The notes: generated from the sequence alone by a model not told the origin. A stretch of DNA of 45,633 nucleotides from Haemophilus haemolyticus M19501 (GCF_000222025.1 NZ_AFQO01000010.1:1-45633); one strand, 5' to 3'. Positions 8,427 through 20,788 are shown, counted from the first letter of the stretch. Translations and numbers: made by a program.

Positions 8427-9746
8427 ATGAATTTATCCCAATTTGAACAATTCGATCTTTCTCCTGAACTTTTAAAGGCGCTTGAGAAAAAAGGTTATTC
8501 CCGCCCAACAGCTATTCAAATGGAAGCCATTCCTGCCGCAATGGAAGCGCGTGATGTATTAGGCTCTGCACCAACGGGAACAGGGAAAACGGCTGCTTTT
8601 TTATTACCTGCGCTACAACATTTATTGGATTATCCACGCCGTAAACCAGGCCCACCGCGTATTTTGGTATTAACGCCAACCCGTGAACTGGCAATGCAAG
8701 TGGCTGAACAAGCGGAAGAATTAGCACAGTTCACTCATTTAAATATTGCGACAATTACAGGTGGCGTGGCATATCAAAATCACGGTGATGTATTCAACAC
8801 TAATCAAGATTTGGTGGTGGCTACGCCTGGTCGTTTGTTGCAATACATTAAAGAAGAAAATTTTGATTGCCGTTCCGTTGAAATGCTGATTTTTGACGAA
8901 GCCGATAGAATGTTACAAATGGGATTTGGGCAAGATGCGGAAAAAATTGCGGCTGAAACCCGTTGGCGGAAACAAACCTTATTATTTTCTGCAACATTGG
9001 AAGGGGAGTTATTGGTCGATTTCGCGGAGCGTTTATTGAATGATCCTGTGAAAGTAGATGCGGAACCAAGTCGCCGCGAAAGAAAAAAAATCAACCAATG
9101 GTATTATCACGCAGACAGCAATGAACACAAAATCAAATTGCTCGCGCGTTTTATTGAAACTGAAGAAGTGACTCGTGGAATTGTGTTTGTTCGCCGTCGT
9201 GAAGATGCACGAGAACTTTCTGAAACATTGCGTAAACGAGGTATTCGTTCTGCGTATTTAGAAGGTGAAATGGCACAAACTCAACGTAATAATGCGATTG
9301 ATAAATTGAAATCAGGTCTTGTGACGGTATTGGTTGCAACGGATGTGGCGGCGCGTGGTATTGATATTGACGATGTAAGCCATGTAATGAATTTTGATTT
9401 GCCGTATAGTGCGGATACTTATTTGCATCGAATTGGACGTACCGCGCGAGCAGGTAAAAAGGGCACGGCGGTCTCTTTTGTCGAAGCCCATGATTACAAG
9501 TTACTAGGTAAAATCAAGCGCTATACCGAGGAAATTTTAAAGGCGCGCGTTTTAGAAGGTTTAGAACCTCGCACTAAGCCACCAAAAGATGGTGAAGTGA
9601 AATCTGTAAGCAAAAAACAAAAGGCTCGTATTAAAGAAAAACGCGAAGAAAAGAAAAAAACAGAAGCAAAGAAAAAAGTAAAATTGCGTCATAAGGATAT
9701 GAAAAATATCGGCAAACGACGTAAGCCAAGTAGCAGTAATATTTAA
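8427..9746 (+). CDS. srmB: DEAD-box RNA helicase SrmB
   Basis: 439 aa (E. coli SrmB 444). An ATP-dependent RNA helicase acting early in 50S assembly. All core motifs are present: Q motif and PTAIQ (27-31), Walker A APTGTGKT (48-55), PTRELA (84-89), TPGR (133-136), DEAD (157-160), SAT (188-190), ARGID (309-313) and HRIGRTARAG (334-343). The last ~50 residues are Lys/Arg-rich (KKQKARIKEKREEKKK...), as expected for the RNA-binding tail that separates SrmB from DeaD and RhlE. Start is an ATG 69 bp from the trmN6 start on the other strand. Confidence 0.93.
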   Translation: MNLSQFEQFDLSPELLKALEKKGYSRPTAIQMEAIPAAMEARDVLGSAPTGTGKTAAFLLPALQHLLDYPRRKPGPPRILVLTPTRELAMQVAEQAEELAQFTHLNIATITGGVAYQNHGDVFNTNQDLVVATPGRLLQYIKEENFDCRSVEMLIFDEADRMLQMGFGQDAEKIAAETRWRKQTLLFSATLEGELLVDFAERLLNDPVKVDAEPSRRERKKINQWYYHADSNEHKIKLLARFIETEEVTRGIVFVRRREDARELSETLRKRGIRSAYLEGEMAQTQRNNAIDKLKSGLVTVLVATDVAARGIDIDDVSHVMNFDLPYSADTYLHRIGRTARAGKKGTAVSFVEAHDYKLLGKIKRYTEEILKARVLEGLEPRTKPPKDGEVKSVSKKQKARIKEKREEKKKTEAKKKVKLRHKDMKNIGKRRKPSSSNI

Positions 9747-9832
9747 TTAGGGGTGATTTAAATTTTGTTCGAGGCACATTTTTGCGTGGGAAATTTCTCG
9801 ATATTGCTTTAACGTTTTTTTTATAATAGAAT

Positions 9833-9861
9833 TTGAACCCAACATAGTAGAAGTATATACT
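9833..9861 (+). promoter_or_regulatory. Promoter of the trimeric autotransporter gene
   Basis: TTGAAC (9833-9838), a 17-bp spacer and TATACT (9856-9861): a near-consensus sigma-70 promoter 87 bp before the autotransporter ATG. The predicted start site (about 9868) falls at the edge of the TTATGC repeat. A second TATAAT at 9822-9827 lacks a partner. Confidence 0.55.
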
Positions 9862-9864
9862 CAA

Positions 9865-9882
9865 TTATGCTTATGCTTATGC
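9865..9882 (+). repeat. TTATGC x 3 hexanucleotide repeat in the autotransporter leader
   Basis: Three perfect tandem TTATGC units, followed by TTGTATAGTATAGTTT. The repeat lies between the -10 element and the ribosome-binding site. Haemophilus surface genes are often phase-varied by simple repeats, but three units is short, so variability is only a possibility. Confidence 0.6.
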
Positions 9883-9947
9883 TTGTATAGTATAGTTTTA
9901 CTTTGTTCTAGTTCAATTTAATAACCCTAAATAATTAAGGATTCCTT

Positions 9948-11126
9948 ATGAAAAAAAATTTATTAAAACAGTCTGTAATTGCTGTGTTAGTTGGTGGTGC
10001 TGTTTCTGGTTCTGCTTTGGCTCAAGAGATTAATACAATGGATAATAGTGGTGCAGCCTTTACTAAGGGTATTCGAAATTCAATTGTTGCTTCTATTCAA
10101 GGAAATTCGCAAATTTTAAATGGCTTTAAAAAAGACGAAAAAATTCTTGCTGTTAATGATAGTGGTAATTTAGAAGAAAGAAATGCAACTGAAGATGATG
10201 TAAACTCAGATCCATTGAAAGGCAAAGGGGTTGTGAACTCTGTTTTAGAAAACCAAGCTGGTATTAAAGCAAATGCAGATACTATTGAGTTCTTAGGCGA
10301 GATTACAGAAAGTAATATTAATAGTCTGAAAAATAGAGTGGCTGATAATGAAGTTGATATCGAGGATTTAAAAACGAATTTAACCACATTAGGTGAGAGT
10401 ACAAATACTGCAGTTAGCAATTTGGGAGAATATATTCAAAATGTAGATCAAGATGTTGCTGAATTAAAAGAAACTGTTTTGGGCAATAACGGGTTACTTG
10501 ATACAGTTGATTCACATACTGATGCTATTGCTGATCTGCAAAATCGTAATGATTACCGTGATTTAAATACTGTAAGAAATTTAGTGAATGGCACAGAAAC
10601 TCATTTGCAAGAACATATAGATAATGAATTTTCTGATTTAGTTGATGCTGTAGGTGAAATTGAAGGTACTGTAGAAAAAAATACCTCACGTATTACAGAT
10701 ATTCGTAATAAACAACTTCTTCAAAATACTCGTTTAAGTAATCATAGTGACAGAATTGGTGCGAATGAAGCTGCAATCGCAACTAACAAAGATAACATTA
10801 CAGCTAACAAAACTGATATTGAAGCTAATGCAGCAAATATTACAGCTCACACTCAACGTCTTGATCATTTAGATAACAGAGTAAATAACCTTAATAAAGA
10901 TCTTAAACGTGGTCTTGCTGCTCAAGCTGCATTAAATGGTTTATTCCAACCGTATAACGTAGGTAAATTAAATCTTACTGCTGCTGTAGGTGGTTATAAA
11001 TCTCAAACTGCAGTTGCTGTAGGTACTGGTTATCGTTATAACGAAAATATCGCGACTAAAGCAGGTGTTGCTTTCACTCGTGGTGGCAGCGCAACTTATA
11101 ATGTTGGCGTAAACTTTGAATGGTAA
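9948..11126 (+). CDS. YadA-like trimeric autotransporter adhesin
   Basis: 392 aa. Signal peptide 1-25 (AxA site ALA^Q). A head or neck of unknown fold follows (26-100), then a long heptad-rich coiled-coil stalk (about 100-320: INSLKNRVADNEVDIEDL, NTRLSNHSDRIGANE, and similar ANxxNITA / ANKTDIEAN repeats), and a C-terminal YadA anchor of about 70 residues (GLAAQAALNGLFQPY... to the terminal NFEW). The anchor has four alternating strands and ends in an aromatic residue for Bam assembly. Such proteins trimerise in the outer membrane and bind host matrix or cells. It is short for the class, comparable with NadA/HadA, but I cannot assign it to a named adhesin. It has its own promoter and terminator and no uptake signal, so it may be accessory DNA between srmB and rdgC. 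Confidence 0.85.
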   Translation: MKKNLLKQSVIAVLVGGAVSGSALAQEINTMDNSGAAFTKGIRNSIVASIQGNSQILNGFKKDEKILAVNDSGNLEERNATEDDVNSDPLKGKGVVNSVLENQAGIKANADTIEFLGEITESNINSLKNRVADNEVDIEDLKTNLTTLGESTNTAVSNLGEYIQNVDQDVAELKETVLGNNGLLDTVDSHTDAIADLQNRNDYRDLNTVRNLVNGTETHLQEHIDNEFSDLVDAVGEIEGTVEKNTSRITDIRNKQLLQNTRLSNHSDRIGANEAAIATNKDNITANKTDIEANAANITAHTQRLDHLDNRVNNLNKDLKRGLAAQAALNGLFQPYNVGKLNLTAAVGGYKSQTAVAVGTGYRYNENIATKAGVAFTRGGSATYNVGVNFEW

Positions 11127-11159
11127 TTAGATAACTAATTTTCCATAACAGAAAAAAAT

Positions 11160-11200
11160 AAATACCTGTTTTTGAATAATATCAGAAACAGGTATTTTTT
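11160..11200 (+). terminator. Rho-independent terminator of the autotransporter gene
   Basis: Stem AATACCTGTTT / AAACAGGTATT with a 14-nt loop and a following T-run, 35 nt after the stop. Confidence 0.8.
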
Positions 11201-11270
11201 ATGGGCAAGGAATTTATTAAGGAATCTTAGATATAAACTGAAAAGAGTGCGGTAAATTTATAATATGATT

Positions 11271-12179
11271 TTACAGTCTAGTTTTTTCGCCACCAAATTC
11301 ATCCAATAAATTTTCGGTGAGTTTAGCTAAAATACCAGTCATCAGTACAAAATCTGCATCGAAACGCTGTGCAAAATCTTCTTTCAGAATATCATCATTT
11401 TTTTCGCGTACACTATCTGTAAATTTTAAACGTTTGAGGGTGCAATCCTCGTTAAAAAAGAAAGTTAAGGTATCCTCCCATTCTAAGGCTAATTTGCTTA
11501 CTACTTTTTTGCCATCTTGTAGAAGTGCGAGAATTTCTTCATTTTCTAAGGGTTGTTTTTTACAACGAATAACGCTGTCTTCCTGACTGCCACGAAGCTC
11601 GGCTTCTTCTAATGCAAGTAACCAATGCGGTAAGCTATCTTGAAGGATCCAATTCGTTAAAATCGTGCTGGGTTCATTAGCAAAGGCTAAAGGCACGACA
11701 GGAAGCGAACCTAAGGATTTGCGCAGTAATGCGAGCGCATCTTCCGCGCGTTTACTCGATGCGGCATCAACATGAACAAGATTATTTTCTGTATCAATCC
11801 ATAGTGCCGTATGCTGATTTTTACTGAACGCACGAGGTAATAAATTCATAACAACATCATCTTTTAATGTCTGTTTTTCTACCTTTTTAAGTTTGCGATT
11901 TTCTTTTTGTTCAAGGCTTTCAATGCGTTCATCAAGTTCACGTTTGACCACATTTGCTGGCAAGGTTTTTTCTTCTTTTTTGGCGATTAATAGAATTTGT
12001 TTTCCAACAGAAAAATAGAGTAAATCAGCGCCTCGTAATGGGGCTGACCAGCCAAATTTACTTTGATCTTGAGCACCGCAAGGGTGGAATTGACAATCTT
12101 CCAGTTGAGTTTGTAGCTGTGCAAGATCCCAATCTAGCGGTTTAGTCAGCCTATAAGTCATTAAATTTTTGAACCACAT
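11271..12179 (-). CDS. rdgC: Recombination-associated protein RdgC
   Basis: 302 aa (E. coli 303). RdgC forms a ring-shaped dimer on double-stranded DNA and restrains RecA filament formation. The N-terminal MWFKNLMTYRLTKPLDWD and central FSKNQHTALWID, DAASSKRAEDALALLRKSLGSLPVVPL are typical. A longer frame opens at 12218, but the ATG at 12179 has GAAGGAAG ahead of it and gives the family N-terminus. It faces proC across a 65-bp divergent promoter region in which a TATAAT (minus strand, 12217-12222) is a candidate -10. Confidence 0.93.
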   Translation of the reverse strand: MWFKNLMTYRLTKPLDWDLAQLQTQLEDCQFHPCGAQDQSKFGWSAPLRGADLLYFSVGKQILLIAKKEEKTLPANVVKRELDERIESLEQKENRKLKKVEKQTLKDDVVMNLLPRAFSKNQHTALWIDTENNLVHVDAASSKRAEDALALLRKSLGSLPVVPLAFANEPSTILTNWILQDSLPHWLLALEEAELRGSQEDSVIRCKKQPLENEEILALLQDGKKVVSKLALEWEDTLTFFFNEDCTLKRLKFTDSVREKNDDILKEDFAQRFDADFVLMTGILAKLTENLLDEFGGEKTRL

Positions 12180-12244
12180 CGTAACACTTCCTTCAATATA
12201 GGGTAGAATGTGCGGCATTATAGCCCATAAAAGTAGGAAAAACG

Positions 12245-13060
12245 ATGCAACACAAATTGATTGCCTTTATTGGCGGCGGCAATATGGCGCAGGCTATTAT
12301 TCTTGGATTATTGAAACAAGGTTATCCTGCCGAGCAAATTATTGTGAATGATCCGAATGAGGAAAAAAGAGCATTTTTTGCTAATCTTGGCGTGGCAACT
12401 TCAGAAAATAATGCGGAAAGTGCAACCAAAGCTGAGGTTGTGTTGCTTGCGGTAAAACCTCAAATGATGGCTTATGTTTGTTCGCCATTAAGTGCGGTGG
12501 ATTTTTCCGATAAATTATTAATTTCCATTGCTGCGGGTATTTCAACTGAACGTTTGAACACATTAATTCCAAGTATAAAATCTATAGTGCGCGTCATGCC
12601 AAATACGCCTGCATTGGTGGGGGAAGGCATGGCGGGTTTATTTGCACCGAAAAATACGAGTGAAAATTACCGCACTTTTGCACAAGATTTATTGGGCGCT
12701 GTGGGAAGAACGGTTTGGGTAGATGATGAAACTCAAATGCACGCAGTAACCGCAGCTTCAGGAAGTAGCCCAGCCTATTTCTTTTTGATGCTGGAAGCGA
12801 TGCAGCAAGCCTTAATCAAAATGAATATTGATGAGAAAACTGCCCGTGAATTAGTGCAGCAATCCATGCTTGGTGCAGCAAAAATGGTGGCTGAAAATCC
12901 GCAAATTGCGCTTTCAACTTTGCGTGAAAATGTTACCTCGAAAGGTGGCACCACTGCGGCAGCGTTAGCGGTATTTGATGCACAACATTTTAATCAAACA
13001 ATAGAGCAAGCTATGCAGGCTTGTTTGTCTCGTTCACAAGAAATGGAAACTTTATTCTGA
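12245..13060 (+). CDS. proC: Pyrroline-5-carboxylate reductase
   Basis: 271 aa. Last step of proline synthesis, reducing pyrroline-5-carboxylate with NAD(P)H. Rossmann motif GGGNMAQAI lies at the N-terminus, AVKPQ near 74, [14 protein letters not shown] (about 115-128), and the C-terminal dimer/active-site block SGSSPAYFF and [16 protein letters not shown] precedes the ATG. Its TGA overlaps the ATG of the following transporter gene (TGATG), implying co-translation. Two uptake signals are inside the gene. Confidence 0.95.
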   Translation: MQHKLIAFIGGGNMAQAIILGLLKQGYPAEQIIVNDPNEEKRAFFANLGVATSENNAESATKAEVVLLAVKPQMMAYVCSPLSAVDFSDKLLISIAAGISTERLNTLIPSIKSIVRVMPNTPALVGEGMAGLFAPKNTSENYRTFAQDLLGAVGRTVWVDDETQMHAVTAASGSSPAYFFLMLEAMQQALIKMNIDEKTARELVQQSMLGAAKMVAENPQIALSTLRENVTSKGGTTAAALAVFDAQHFNQTIEQAMQACLSRSQEMETLF

Positions 13061-14226
13061 TGCAAGTTCGTCCTTTTTATTGGCTCGCCCTGAGCTTTCT
13101 AGGTTACTACTGCACTTATGGTGTGTTTTTGCCGTTCTTCCCAGCATGGTTGAAATCGCAACAATATGGCGAAGAAATGATTGGTTTGGTGATCGGGAGT
13201 GCTTATATTTTCCGATTTGCGGGCGGATTATTTTTTTCATCGCTGATTAAAAAAGCCAATCATATTATTAATTCCTTACGCCTATTGGCGTTAGCATCGG
13301 CCATTATTATGGCGGCTATGAGTTTAGTTGCACATAATTTTTGGCTGTTATTTATTGCTATCGGTTTATATGCCTCTGTGAATTCAGCGGGAATGCCGAT
13401 TGGGGATTCGTTGGCATCCACTTGGCAACGCCAAATCGGCTTGGATTACGGTAAAGTACGTTTGATTGGCTCTGCTGCTTTTATTCTTGGTGTAGTGGTG
13501 TTCGGCGGCATGATTGGTTGGGTTGGCGAGCAAAATATCGTGTGGATTTTAACCGCACTTTTATCTTTCTATACCATCATTCAGCTTTTAAAACCGACCA
13601 TTCCCCCGAAAGATGAAATACCTGAAGGCGGCGCTCAAAATGATGTTGGTTTTATTGCTTTACTGAAAAATCCTATTACATTACGAGTCATGATAGCTGT
13701 AGGGCTGATTCAAGGCTCTCATGCAGCTTATTATGTTTATAGCACGATTTATTGGACAAGCATTGGAATTTCTGTTTCACAAACTAGCTTACTTTGGGGC
13801 ATTGGCGTATTAGCGGAAATTGTATTATTTTTCTTTTCTCGTCGCTTATTTCAAAATATTTCTATCAGTGTGCTGCTTTATATTTCTGCGCTTGCGTGCA
13901 TCGGACGTTGGGCTGTAATGGGATATATTGAAGATTTTTGGTTGATATTCTTATTGCAACTTATGCACAGTTTAACCTATGCCGTGTGCCATTATGCGAT
14001 TGTTCGCTATATCACGACCCAGCCACAAAGCCATATTGCGAAATTACAAGGTTTGTATAATGGTTTATCCAATGGTGTGTTAATTGCCATTTTCACTGCG
14101 ATTGCTGGTATGATTTATCCAACTTCCCCGTCGATGACATTTGTATTTATGAGTATCATCGCGGCTGCAGCATTTTCTGTGATTCCACGCAAGTTAAATG
14201 CCTTTTTGATTGTTCAGCATAAATAG
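13060..14226 (+). CDS. MFS transporter, HcaT-like (phenylpropionate permease family)
   Basis: 388 aa from the ATG overlapping the proC stop; the frame is open 13 codons further upstream inside proC but that is not needed. About 12 membrane helices. The N-terminal [24 protein letters not shown] and [17 protein letters not shown] resemble E. coli HcaT and the MFS_1-like family. The E. coli homologue is linked to 3-phenylpropionate uptake, but Haemophilus has no obvious use for that here, so the substrate is unknown. Gene order proC-MFS-xerD suggests a small operon. Confidence 0.8.
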   Translation: MQVRPFYWLALSFLGYYCTYGVFLPFFPAWLKSQQYGEEMIGLVIGSAYIFRFAGGLFFSSLIKKANHIINSLRLLALASAIIMAAMSLVAHNFWLLFIAIGLYASVNSAGMPIGDSLASTWQRQIGLDYGKVRLIGSAAFILGVVVFGGMIGWVGEQNIVWILTALLSFYTIIQLLKPTIPPKDEIPEGGAQNDVGFIALLKNPITLRVMIAVGLIQGSHAAYYVYSTIYWTSIGISVSQTSLLWGIGVLAEIVLFFFSRRLFQNISISVLLYISALACIGRWAVMGYIEDFWLIFLLQLMHSLTYAVCHYAIVRYITTQPQSHIAKLQGLYNGLSNGVLIAIFTAIAGMIYPTSPSMTFVFMSIIAAAAFSVIPRKLNAFLIVQHK

Positions 14227-14255
14227 GACGCATCGCTTCCTTGTAGAAAAGTAAT

Positions 14256-15149
14256 ATGAAAAATCTTGCGCTTATTGATTTGTTTCTTAATGAATATTGG
14301 ATTGAAAAAGGGCTTTCAGAAAATACCGTTCAATCTTATCGTTTGGATTTAACCGCACTTTGTGATTGGTTGGATAAAAATGACTTGTCTTTGGAAACCT
14401 TAGATGCTGTAGATTTGCAAGGTTTTCTGGGTGAACGTTTGGAGAAAGGTTACAAAGCTACGAGCACCGCGCGAATGTTAAGTGCAATGCGTAAACTTTT
14501 CCAGTATTTATATCGGGAAAAATACCGAGTTAATGATCCAAGTGCGGTGCTAAGTTCGCCTAAATTACCCAGTCGCTTGCCAAAATATTTAACTGAGCAA
14601 CAAGTGTCTGATTTGCTCAACACGCCAGATGTGGACGTGCCTTTGGAATTACGTGATAAAGCAATGTTGGAGTTGCTTTATGCAACGGGGCTTCGTGTGA
14701 CGGAGTTAGTTTCGCTGACGATTGAAAACATGAGCGTGCAACAAGGTGTGGTGCGAGTGATTGGTAAAGGTAATAAAGAGCGTATTGTGCCAATGGGAGA
14801 GGAGGCTGCCTATTGGGTTCGTCAATTTATGCTTTATGGTCGTCCTGTTCTCTTAAATGGGCAGAGTTCTGATGTTGTTTTTCCAAGTCAGCGCGCACAG
14901 CAAATGACTCGTCAAACTTTCTGGCATCGTGTAAAACATTATGCCATTCTCGCAGATATTGATGCTGATGCACTTTCCCCTCACGTTCTTCGCCATGCTT
15001 TTGCTACGCATTTAGTGAATCATGGTGCGGATTTACGCGTGGTGCAAATGTTGCTAGGGCATACAGATTTATCTACAACACAGATTTATACTCATGTGGC
15101 AAAAGAGAGATTGAAACGATTGCATGAAAGATTTCATCCTCGAGGATAG
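14256..15149 (+). CDS. xerD: Tyrosine recombinase XerD
   Basis: 297 aa (E. coli 298). Together with XerC it resolves chromosome dimers at dif under FtsK control. The N-terminal SAM-like DNA-binding domain (1-105) is followed by the catalytic domain with all six catalytic positions: R147, K171, H243, R246, H269 and nucleophile Y278 (HVLRHAFATHLV, LLGHTDLSTTQIYTHV). These match E. coli numbering offset by one. It is a housekeeping recombinase, not an element integrase: full length, no att repeats nearby, two uptake signals inside. Confidence 0.96.
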   Translation: MKNLALIDLFLNEYWIEKGLSENTVQSYRLDLTALCDWLDKNDLSLETLDAVDLQGFLGERLEKGYKATSTARMLSAMRKLFQYLYREKYRVNDPSAVLSSPKLPSRLPKYLTEQQVSDLLNTPDVDVPLELRDKAMLELLYATGLRVTELVSLTIENMSVQQGVVRVIGKGNKERIVPMGEEAAYWVRQFMLYGRPVLLNGQSSDVVFPSQRAQQMTRQTFWHRVKHYAILADIDADALSPHVLRHAFATHLVNHGADLRVVQMLLGHTDLSTTQIYTHVAKERLKRLHERFHPRG

Positions 15150-15281
15150 ATAGGTCTAACAAGGCTTTACATGCTAATTGTGGTTTTCTAATTGAGTTCA
15201 TTAACCAAATCAGGTAAACTACCGTCCCGTCTTTGATAGCTAGTTATCTTCGATTTTTGACCGCACTTTTGGTTGATTTTG

Positions 15282-16973
<1,692 letters not shown>

Positions 16974-16989
16974 TAGATTAAATTAGAGT

Positions 16990-17037
16990 AAAAAGAGCGG
17001 TGAGAAACGACGAATTTTTTCACCGCTCTTTTATTTT
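16990..17037 (+). terminator. Rho-independent terminator of pyrG
   Basis: A 13-bp perfect stem AAAAGAGCGGTGA / TCACCGCTCTTTT followed by ATTTT. It separates pyrG from eno. The stem contains GAGCGGTGA, which resembles but does not match the uptake signal. Confidence 0.85.
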
Positions 17038-17148
17038 GTAAAAATAGATAAAGATCAAAGCATACGCATTTTTTACAAGACAAAATCTCAAAATAGCTTT
17101 ATTATATCGCCTGTTTTAGGCTCGCCTAACCCGTTTTAATTAACTTAA

Positions 17149-18474
<1,326 letters not shown>

Positions 18475-18500
18475 TTCACGCTGAATTTACTGTGAAATCT

Positions 18501-18533
18501 CACCGCACTTTGTATAAAAGTGCGGTGTTTTTA
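18501..18533 (+). terminator. eno terminator made of an inverted uptake-signal pair
   Basis: CACCGCACTT and AAAGTGCGGTG pair as a 10-bp stem followed by TTTTTAT. It is two uptake signals in opposite orientation, a common Haemophilus terminator design. Confidence 0.85.
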
Positions 18534-18557
18534 TATCTAATATTTAAAGGAAAGGGA

Positions 18558-18977
18558 ATGTTACATTTAACTTTAGAGGACGAACTCTTTTTAGGAACGC
18601 CAAAGCAAGTGGGAACACATTCTACGGTATTTGAGCATTTTGCTGTAATGTTTGAAGATGACGGCGAAACAGGCTATTTTTATGCACTTGATATGCGTCA
18701 AAATGCTCAACCGATAGTAGATATATTGCACGTGTATAATGTTGATTCAACCTCTAATCATCATGAAGCACGCAAACTTGAAATTTGTTGGGATGAGAGT
18801 GGTTATTTAGCCTTGTTGCTTATTAATGGCTATCCTCATGCCGTATTTGATTTTGCCCGTTTAGTCGGCTATAACAGCAATAAATATCCACAACCAGATT
18901 TAATGAGCATGTGGACTCGTGAAGAAATTACTAATAAACAAGCCGAGCAATGGCTAGGCGTGAAAACCATTCGATAA
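18558..18977 (+). CDS. Small conserved protein, probably DUF2251 family
   Basis: 139 aa from the ATG at 18558 (AAAGGAAAGGG ahead); the frame is open 22 codons upstream, but those codons run through the eno terminator. No signal peptide or membrane segment. Soluble acidic protein with FEDDGETGYFYALD, ILHVYNV and ICWDESGYLALLLINGYPHAVFDF. I recall a similar Haemophilus protein annotated DUF2251, of unknown function. It lies 12 nt before ygiB and is probably transcribed with ygiB-ygiC, so it may share their unknown envelope-related process. Confidence 0.7.
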   Translation: MLHLTLEDELFLGTPKQVGTHSTVFEHFAVMFEDDGETGYFYALDMRQNAQPIVDILHVYNVDSTSNHHEARKLEICWDESGYLALLLINGYPHAVFDFARLVGYNSNKYPQPDLMSMWTREEITNKQAEQWLGVKTIR

Positions 18978-18989
18978 AAATTGAGAACA

Positions 18990-19571
18990 ATGAAAAAGAA
19001 AAATCAGATTTTAGTTAGTTTATCTATTGTGGCCTTATTAGGAGGCTGTTCAGAAGAACAAGTACAACGTGATGTGTATCAGTCTTTAGACGATTGTTTA
19101 GCTGATTGGAAAAAAATTGAGCTTTGTGAGGCAGATAAAAATACCGAGAGTACTCAGAAAACTGAAACTACACCACAGCAGGGGCTTGGTTTAAATATTC
19201 GTGATAATGGTAATGAAGAAAGTGCGGCAAAAAATCCAACTGAAAATAATGCACAAGCTAATCAAAGCGAGAACAGTGCTGAATCAACTGCAAAAGCTGA
19301 AAGTACCGATCCTTCTTTAGGAGCTGCGATTGCTGGTGGCGTTATGGGGTATATGGCGGCTCGTGCAATTAGTAGTTTCCTTGGCCCAAGCTATCATCCT
19401 GGAAATCGAGCCGTTACCACGCCAACAGGGCAAGTTGTGCAACCGCAAACAAATCGTTCTGTTGGAAAACCAATGCTTGTGAAAGGAAATGCAGGAAGCA
19501 TGAATAGTAAACCTGTATCTCGTGGTGGTTTTAGTAGCCCAAATAATACTAGTCGTAGCAGTGGGGGCTAA
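18990..19571 (+). CDS. ygiB: YgiB-like lipoprotein (DUF1190 family)
   Basis: 193 aa from the ATG at 18990 (an in-frame TTG 9 nt upstream is less likely). Lipoprotein signal with lipobox ALLGGC, then Q/S/T/N-rich sequence, a short glycine-rich hydrophobic stretch (GAAIAGGVMGYMAARAISSFLG, about residues 113-134) and a Ser/Gly-rich end (GGFSSPNNTSRSSGG). This matches the layout of E. coli YgiB. The stop codon is directly followed by the ATG of the ygiC homologue, and ygiB-ygiC pairing is conserved, which supports the call. Function is unknown; a link to envelope homeostasis has been suggested for the family. Confidence 0.8.
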   Translation: MKKKNQILVSLSIVALLGGCSEEQVQRDVYQSLDDCLADWKKIELCEADKNTESTQKTETTPQQGLGLNIRDNGNEESAAKNPTENNAQANQSENSAESTAKAESTDPSLGAAIAGGVMGYMAARAISSFLGPSYHPGNRAVTTPTGQVVQPQTNRSVGKPMLVKGNAGSMNSKPVSRGGFSSPNNTSRSSGG

Positions 19572-20753
19572 ATGAAACGTGTAACAGGGTTTCCTACTCG
19601 GCCAGATATGGTGCAACAGCTACTTAATGTTGGATTTGATTACTATAACTTGCCTTCTAGTGATGGATCTCATTATTGGTCTGATAATGTCGCCTATGAA
19701 TTTACCTTAGCGGAAATTGATCGCATTGAGGATACCACTAATGAATTACATTCAATGTGTTTAGATTTTGCGGCGGATGAAATTAAAAAAGGCGATTATG
19801 AAAATTATCGTTTTACGGAGTTGCAAAAACAGCTTATTGAAACCTCTTGGCGTAATCAAGATCCTTATTTATATGGACGCTTTGATTTTGGCTATGATGG
19901 CGACAACCTAAAAATGTTTGAATATAACGCCGATACGCCAACATCCTTGTTGGAGGCTGCGGTTGTTCAATGGCAGTGGCTGGAACAAATTGAGGGCTTA
20001 AAACACCGTGATCAGTTCAACTGGATTCATGAAGAATTAATAAAACATTTCCAATTTTTGAAACAACAAAGCGGTAAAACAGATTTCCATTTGAGTGCCA
20101 TGCAAGATGCTGGCCGTGAAGATTGGGGCAATGTGGATTATTTAGCTGATGTGGCTTATAACGCTGGTTGGAATATTCATCAATTAGCGGTAGAGGATAT
20201 TGGCTACAACAGCGAAACAAAAAAATTTGTAGATTTAAATGATCAACCTATTGAAATGTTATTTAAATTGTATCCGCTGGAATGGCTAAGCCACGCTGAG
20301 TTTGCTCGCCATATTACAACGGCTGAAACGCGATTTATTGAGCCTGCGTGGAAAATGTTGTTAAGTAATAAAGCACTATTGGCAAAACTTTGGGCGCGTT
20401 ATCCTAATCATCCGAACTTATTGCCTGCTTATTTTACGCCTTTCGAACTACCAAAAGATTTATCAATGTGGGTGAAAAAACCATTGTTAGGTCGAGAAGG
20501 TGCTAATATCTTCTATTATGAGAAAAACAATGGTGTAGAATTTGCAGCGAAAGGAAGCGAACACTCTACGTTTTATGGTAATTCAGGTTATGTTTATCAA
20601 CAAAAATTTGAATTACCGAGTTTTGATGGAATGTATCCAATTATCGGCTCTTGGGTTGTGGGGGATGTGGCTTGCGGTATGGGATTACGCGAAGATTTTA
20701 CTGTCGTCACTGGCAATGACAGTCATTTTGTCCCGCATTATTTTGTGCCTTAA
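19572..20753 (+). CDS. ygiC: YgiC-like ATP-grasp protein (glutathionylspermidine-synthase-like)
   Basis: 393 aa (E. coli YgiC 386). It resembles the C-terminal synthetase half of glutathionylspermidine synthase: ENADTPTSL-type motif (EYNADTPTSLLEAA), LFKLYPLEWL, EPAWKMLLSNKALL, HPNLLPAYF, WVKKPLLGREGANI and IGSWVVGDVACGMGLRED. The amidase half is absent, so it is a stand-alone ATP-dependent ligase whose amine and acid substrates are unknown. It begins immediately after the ygiB stop (zero spacing), so the two are translationally coupled. Fold and pairing are well supported; chemistry is inferred. Confidence 0.85.
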   Translation: MKRVTGFPTRPDMVQQLLNVGFDYYNLPSSDGSHYWSDNVAYEFTLAEIDRIEDTTNELHSMCLDFAADEIKKGDYENYRFTELQKQLIETSWRNQDPYLYGRFDFGYDGDNLKMFEYNADTPTSLLEAAVVQWQWLEQIEGLKHRDQFNWIHEELIKHFQFLKQQSGKTDFHLSAMQDAGREDWGNVDYLADVAYNAGWNIHQLAVEDIGYNSETKKFVDLNDQPIEMLFKLYPLEWLSHAEFARHITTAETRFIEPAWKMLLSNKALLAKLWARYPNHPNLLPAYFTPFELPKDLSMWVKKPLLGREGANIFYYEKNNGVEFAAKGSEHSTFYGNSGYVYQQKFELPSFDGMYPIIGSWVVGDVACGMGLREDFTVVTGNDSHFVPHYFVP

Positions 20754-20788
20754 TGTGTCCTGAGTATTACTAAAATAACTAGAAAACT

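Noticed and set aside
14256-15149. xerD as a phage or island integrase
   Set aside because: Full match to housekeeping XerD in length and motifs, core gene context, uptake signals inside and no att-like repeats.
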